In this document: piece after piece, positions 5,107-6,134 of the stretch
Layout: the number at the start of each line of letters is the position of its first letter
How positions within the stretch are numbered: the first letter of the stretch is position 1
Assembly (NCBI GenBank): GCA_005884255.1
Contig: VBDL01000654.1
Location: 1-6,134, forward strand
Source: Betaproteobacteria bacterium
Lineage (GTDB): Bacteria > Pseudomonadota > Gammaproteobacteria > Burkholderiales > Burkholderiaceae_C
Reading direction: 5' to 3'
DNA length: 6,134 nt
The notes under the pieces: generated by a model
What the model saw: only the letters and a program-made list of their open reading frames with translations
What the model was told of the DNA's origin: nothing
The model's database searches: none
Made by a program: the position numbers and the translations under genes

Positions 5107-6134
5107 GTCACACCCCACATACGACTACATCATCGTCGGCGCCGGCACCGCCGGCTGCTTGCTCGCCAATCGGCTGAGTGCCGATGCGGGGAAGCGCGTG
5201 CTGCTGATCGAGGCCGGCGGCAACGACGATTACCTGTGGATCCACGTGCCGGTGGGTTACCTCTACTGCATCGGCAATGCGCGCACCGACTGGCTGTTCA
5301 GTACCGACCCGGACCCCGGGCTGAACGGCCGCTCGCTGCGCTATCCGCGCGGCAAGGTGCTCGGCGGCTGCTCCAGCATCAACGGCATGATCTACATGCG
5401 CGGCCAGTCGCGCGACTACGACCAGTGGGCGCAGCTCGCTGGTGACGATGCGTGGCGTTGGGAGCACTGCGTGCCGTACTTCCTGCGCCACGAGGACCAC
5501 TGGCGCGGCGCCGACGAGATGCATGCCGCGCCCGGTTTCGACGCCAGCGGGGCGCGGCCCGGCGGCGAATGGCGCGTCGAGAAGCAGCGCCTGTCGTGGG
5601 AGATCCTCGATGCGTTCGCGCAGGCGGCGCAGCAGGCCGGCATTCCGGCCACGGAAGACTTCAACCGCGGCAACAACGAGGGTGTCGGCTATTTCGAGGT
5701 CAACCAGCGCGCCGGCATCCGCTGGAATGCGACCAAGGCCTTTCTGCGCCCGGCGGAGCAGCGGCCCAACCTGCAGGTGTGGACCGGTGCGCATGTCTCG
5801 CGTGTGCTGCTCGAGCGCGATGACGACGGTGCGCTGCGCGCCGTGGGCGTCGAGGCGCAGCCGCAAGGCGGTGGTGCGCCGCTCGTGGCACGCGCCGCGT
5901 GCGAAGTGCTGCTCGCCGGCGGCGCCATCGGCACGCCGCAGCTGCTGCAGCTGTCGGGCATCGGGCCGGCCGCCCTGCTGCAGGCGCACGGCATTGCGGT
6001 GCAGCATGCGCTGCCCGGCGTCGGCGAGAACCTGCAGGACCATCTTCAGGTGCGCGCGGTGTTCGGTGTGGATGGCGTGCGCACGCTCAACACGATGGCC
6101 AACTCGTGGTGGGGCAAGGCCGGCATCGGGCTGC
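5099..6134 (+). CDS. GMC-family FAD-dependent oxidoreductase (3' end outside window)
   Basis: This is a glucose-methanol-choline flavoprotein of the choline/alcohol dehydrogenase-like type, oxidising an alcohol group with FAD. The substrate cannot be told, and the active-site His pair lies beyond the window. The frame is open for 345 codons to the window edge, about two thirds of a usual 530-560 residue protein. The FAD-binding motif is IIVGAGTAGC (11-20), with E38 of LLIEAGG likely holding the ribose. GMC signature 1 spans 84-102 (GKVLGGCSSINGMIYMRG), signature 2 spans 275-289 (GAIGTPQLLQLSGIG), and GVGENLQDH follows at 307-315. The ATG at 5099 places the Rossmann fold about 10 residues in and overlaps the MarC stop by 8 bases; no strong ribosome binding site is seen, so translation may be coupled. 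Unlike the three genes before it, this one shows no frame break. Confidence 0.93.
   Translation, partial: MAESHPTYDYIIVGAGTAGCLLANRLSADAGKRVLLIEAGGNDDYLWIHVPVGYLYCIGNARTDWLFSTDPDPGLNGRSLRYPRGKVLGGCSSINGMIYMRGQSRDYDQWAQLAGDDAWRWEHCVPYFLRHEDHWRGADEMHAAPGFDASGARPGGEWRVEKQRLSWEILDAFAQAAQQAGIPATEDFNRGNNEGVGYFEVNQRAGIRWNATKAFLRPAEQRPNLQVWTGAHVSRVLLERDDDGALRAVGVEAQPQGGGAPLVARAACEVLLAGGAIGTPQLLQLSGIGPAALLQAHGIAVQHALPGVGENLQDHLQVRAVFGVDGVRTLNTMANSWWGKAGIGL

Noticed and set aside
5108..6043. A 311-residue minus-strand reading opposite the GMC gene
   Set aside because: It has no recognisable motif and is explained by high-GC antisense openness. The GMC frame has two family signatures.

Overview
The window is a GC-rich, gene-dense piece of a Gram-negative chromosome. 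The kdsD-kdsC-lptC order, the LptC sequence style, a small RRM protein with a Gly-rich tail, and the MarC and GMC neighbours suggest a betaproteobacterium of the order Burkholderiales, possibly near the Rubrivivax/Leptothrix group. That placement is from memory of similar proteins and was not searched. I see no mobile element, tRNA, rRNA or CRISPR array.

Left part (1-2293, plus strand): a tightly packed LPS-assembly operon. It holds the 3' end of kdsD (arabinose-5-phosphate isomerase, CBS domains only), kdsC (KDO-8-phosphate phosphatase), lptC (periplasmic LPS-transport protein) and an SDR oxidoreductase. Each junction overlaps by 1, 17 or 4 bases. KdsD and KdsC make KDO for lipid A-core, and LptC helps move finished LPS to the outer membrane. 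The SDR role is unknown. lptA and lptB, which commonly follow lptC, are not here. The operon ends at a strong hairpin whose U-tract serves the convergent gene.

Middle (2292-2950): a minus-strand gene for a single-RRM, Gly-rich RNA-binding protein with a clear ribosome binding site, a candidate promoter, a leader of about 90 nt and an intrinsic terminator. The RRM and the Gly-rich tail lie in different frames, so the gene as given is frameshifted. The divergent spacer also holds a perfect 8-bp inverted repeat.

Right part (2950-6134, plus strand): a second compact set of genes: a polytopic membrane protein, a BtuF-like metal/cobalamin receptor protein, a MarC-family membrane protein and the first 345 codons of a GMC flavoprotein oxidoreductase cut by the window end. 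The first three are each broken by one frame change. In MarC, and probably the BtuF-like gene, residues are missing at the break.

The main oddity is that four consecutive genes (2355-5106) are each disrupted once, while the genes on both sides are intact. This is either local decay or a defective stretch of assembly. I did not find a convincing new biological system.
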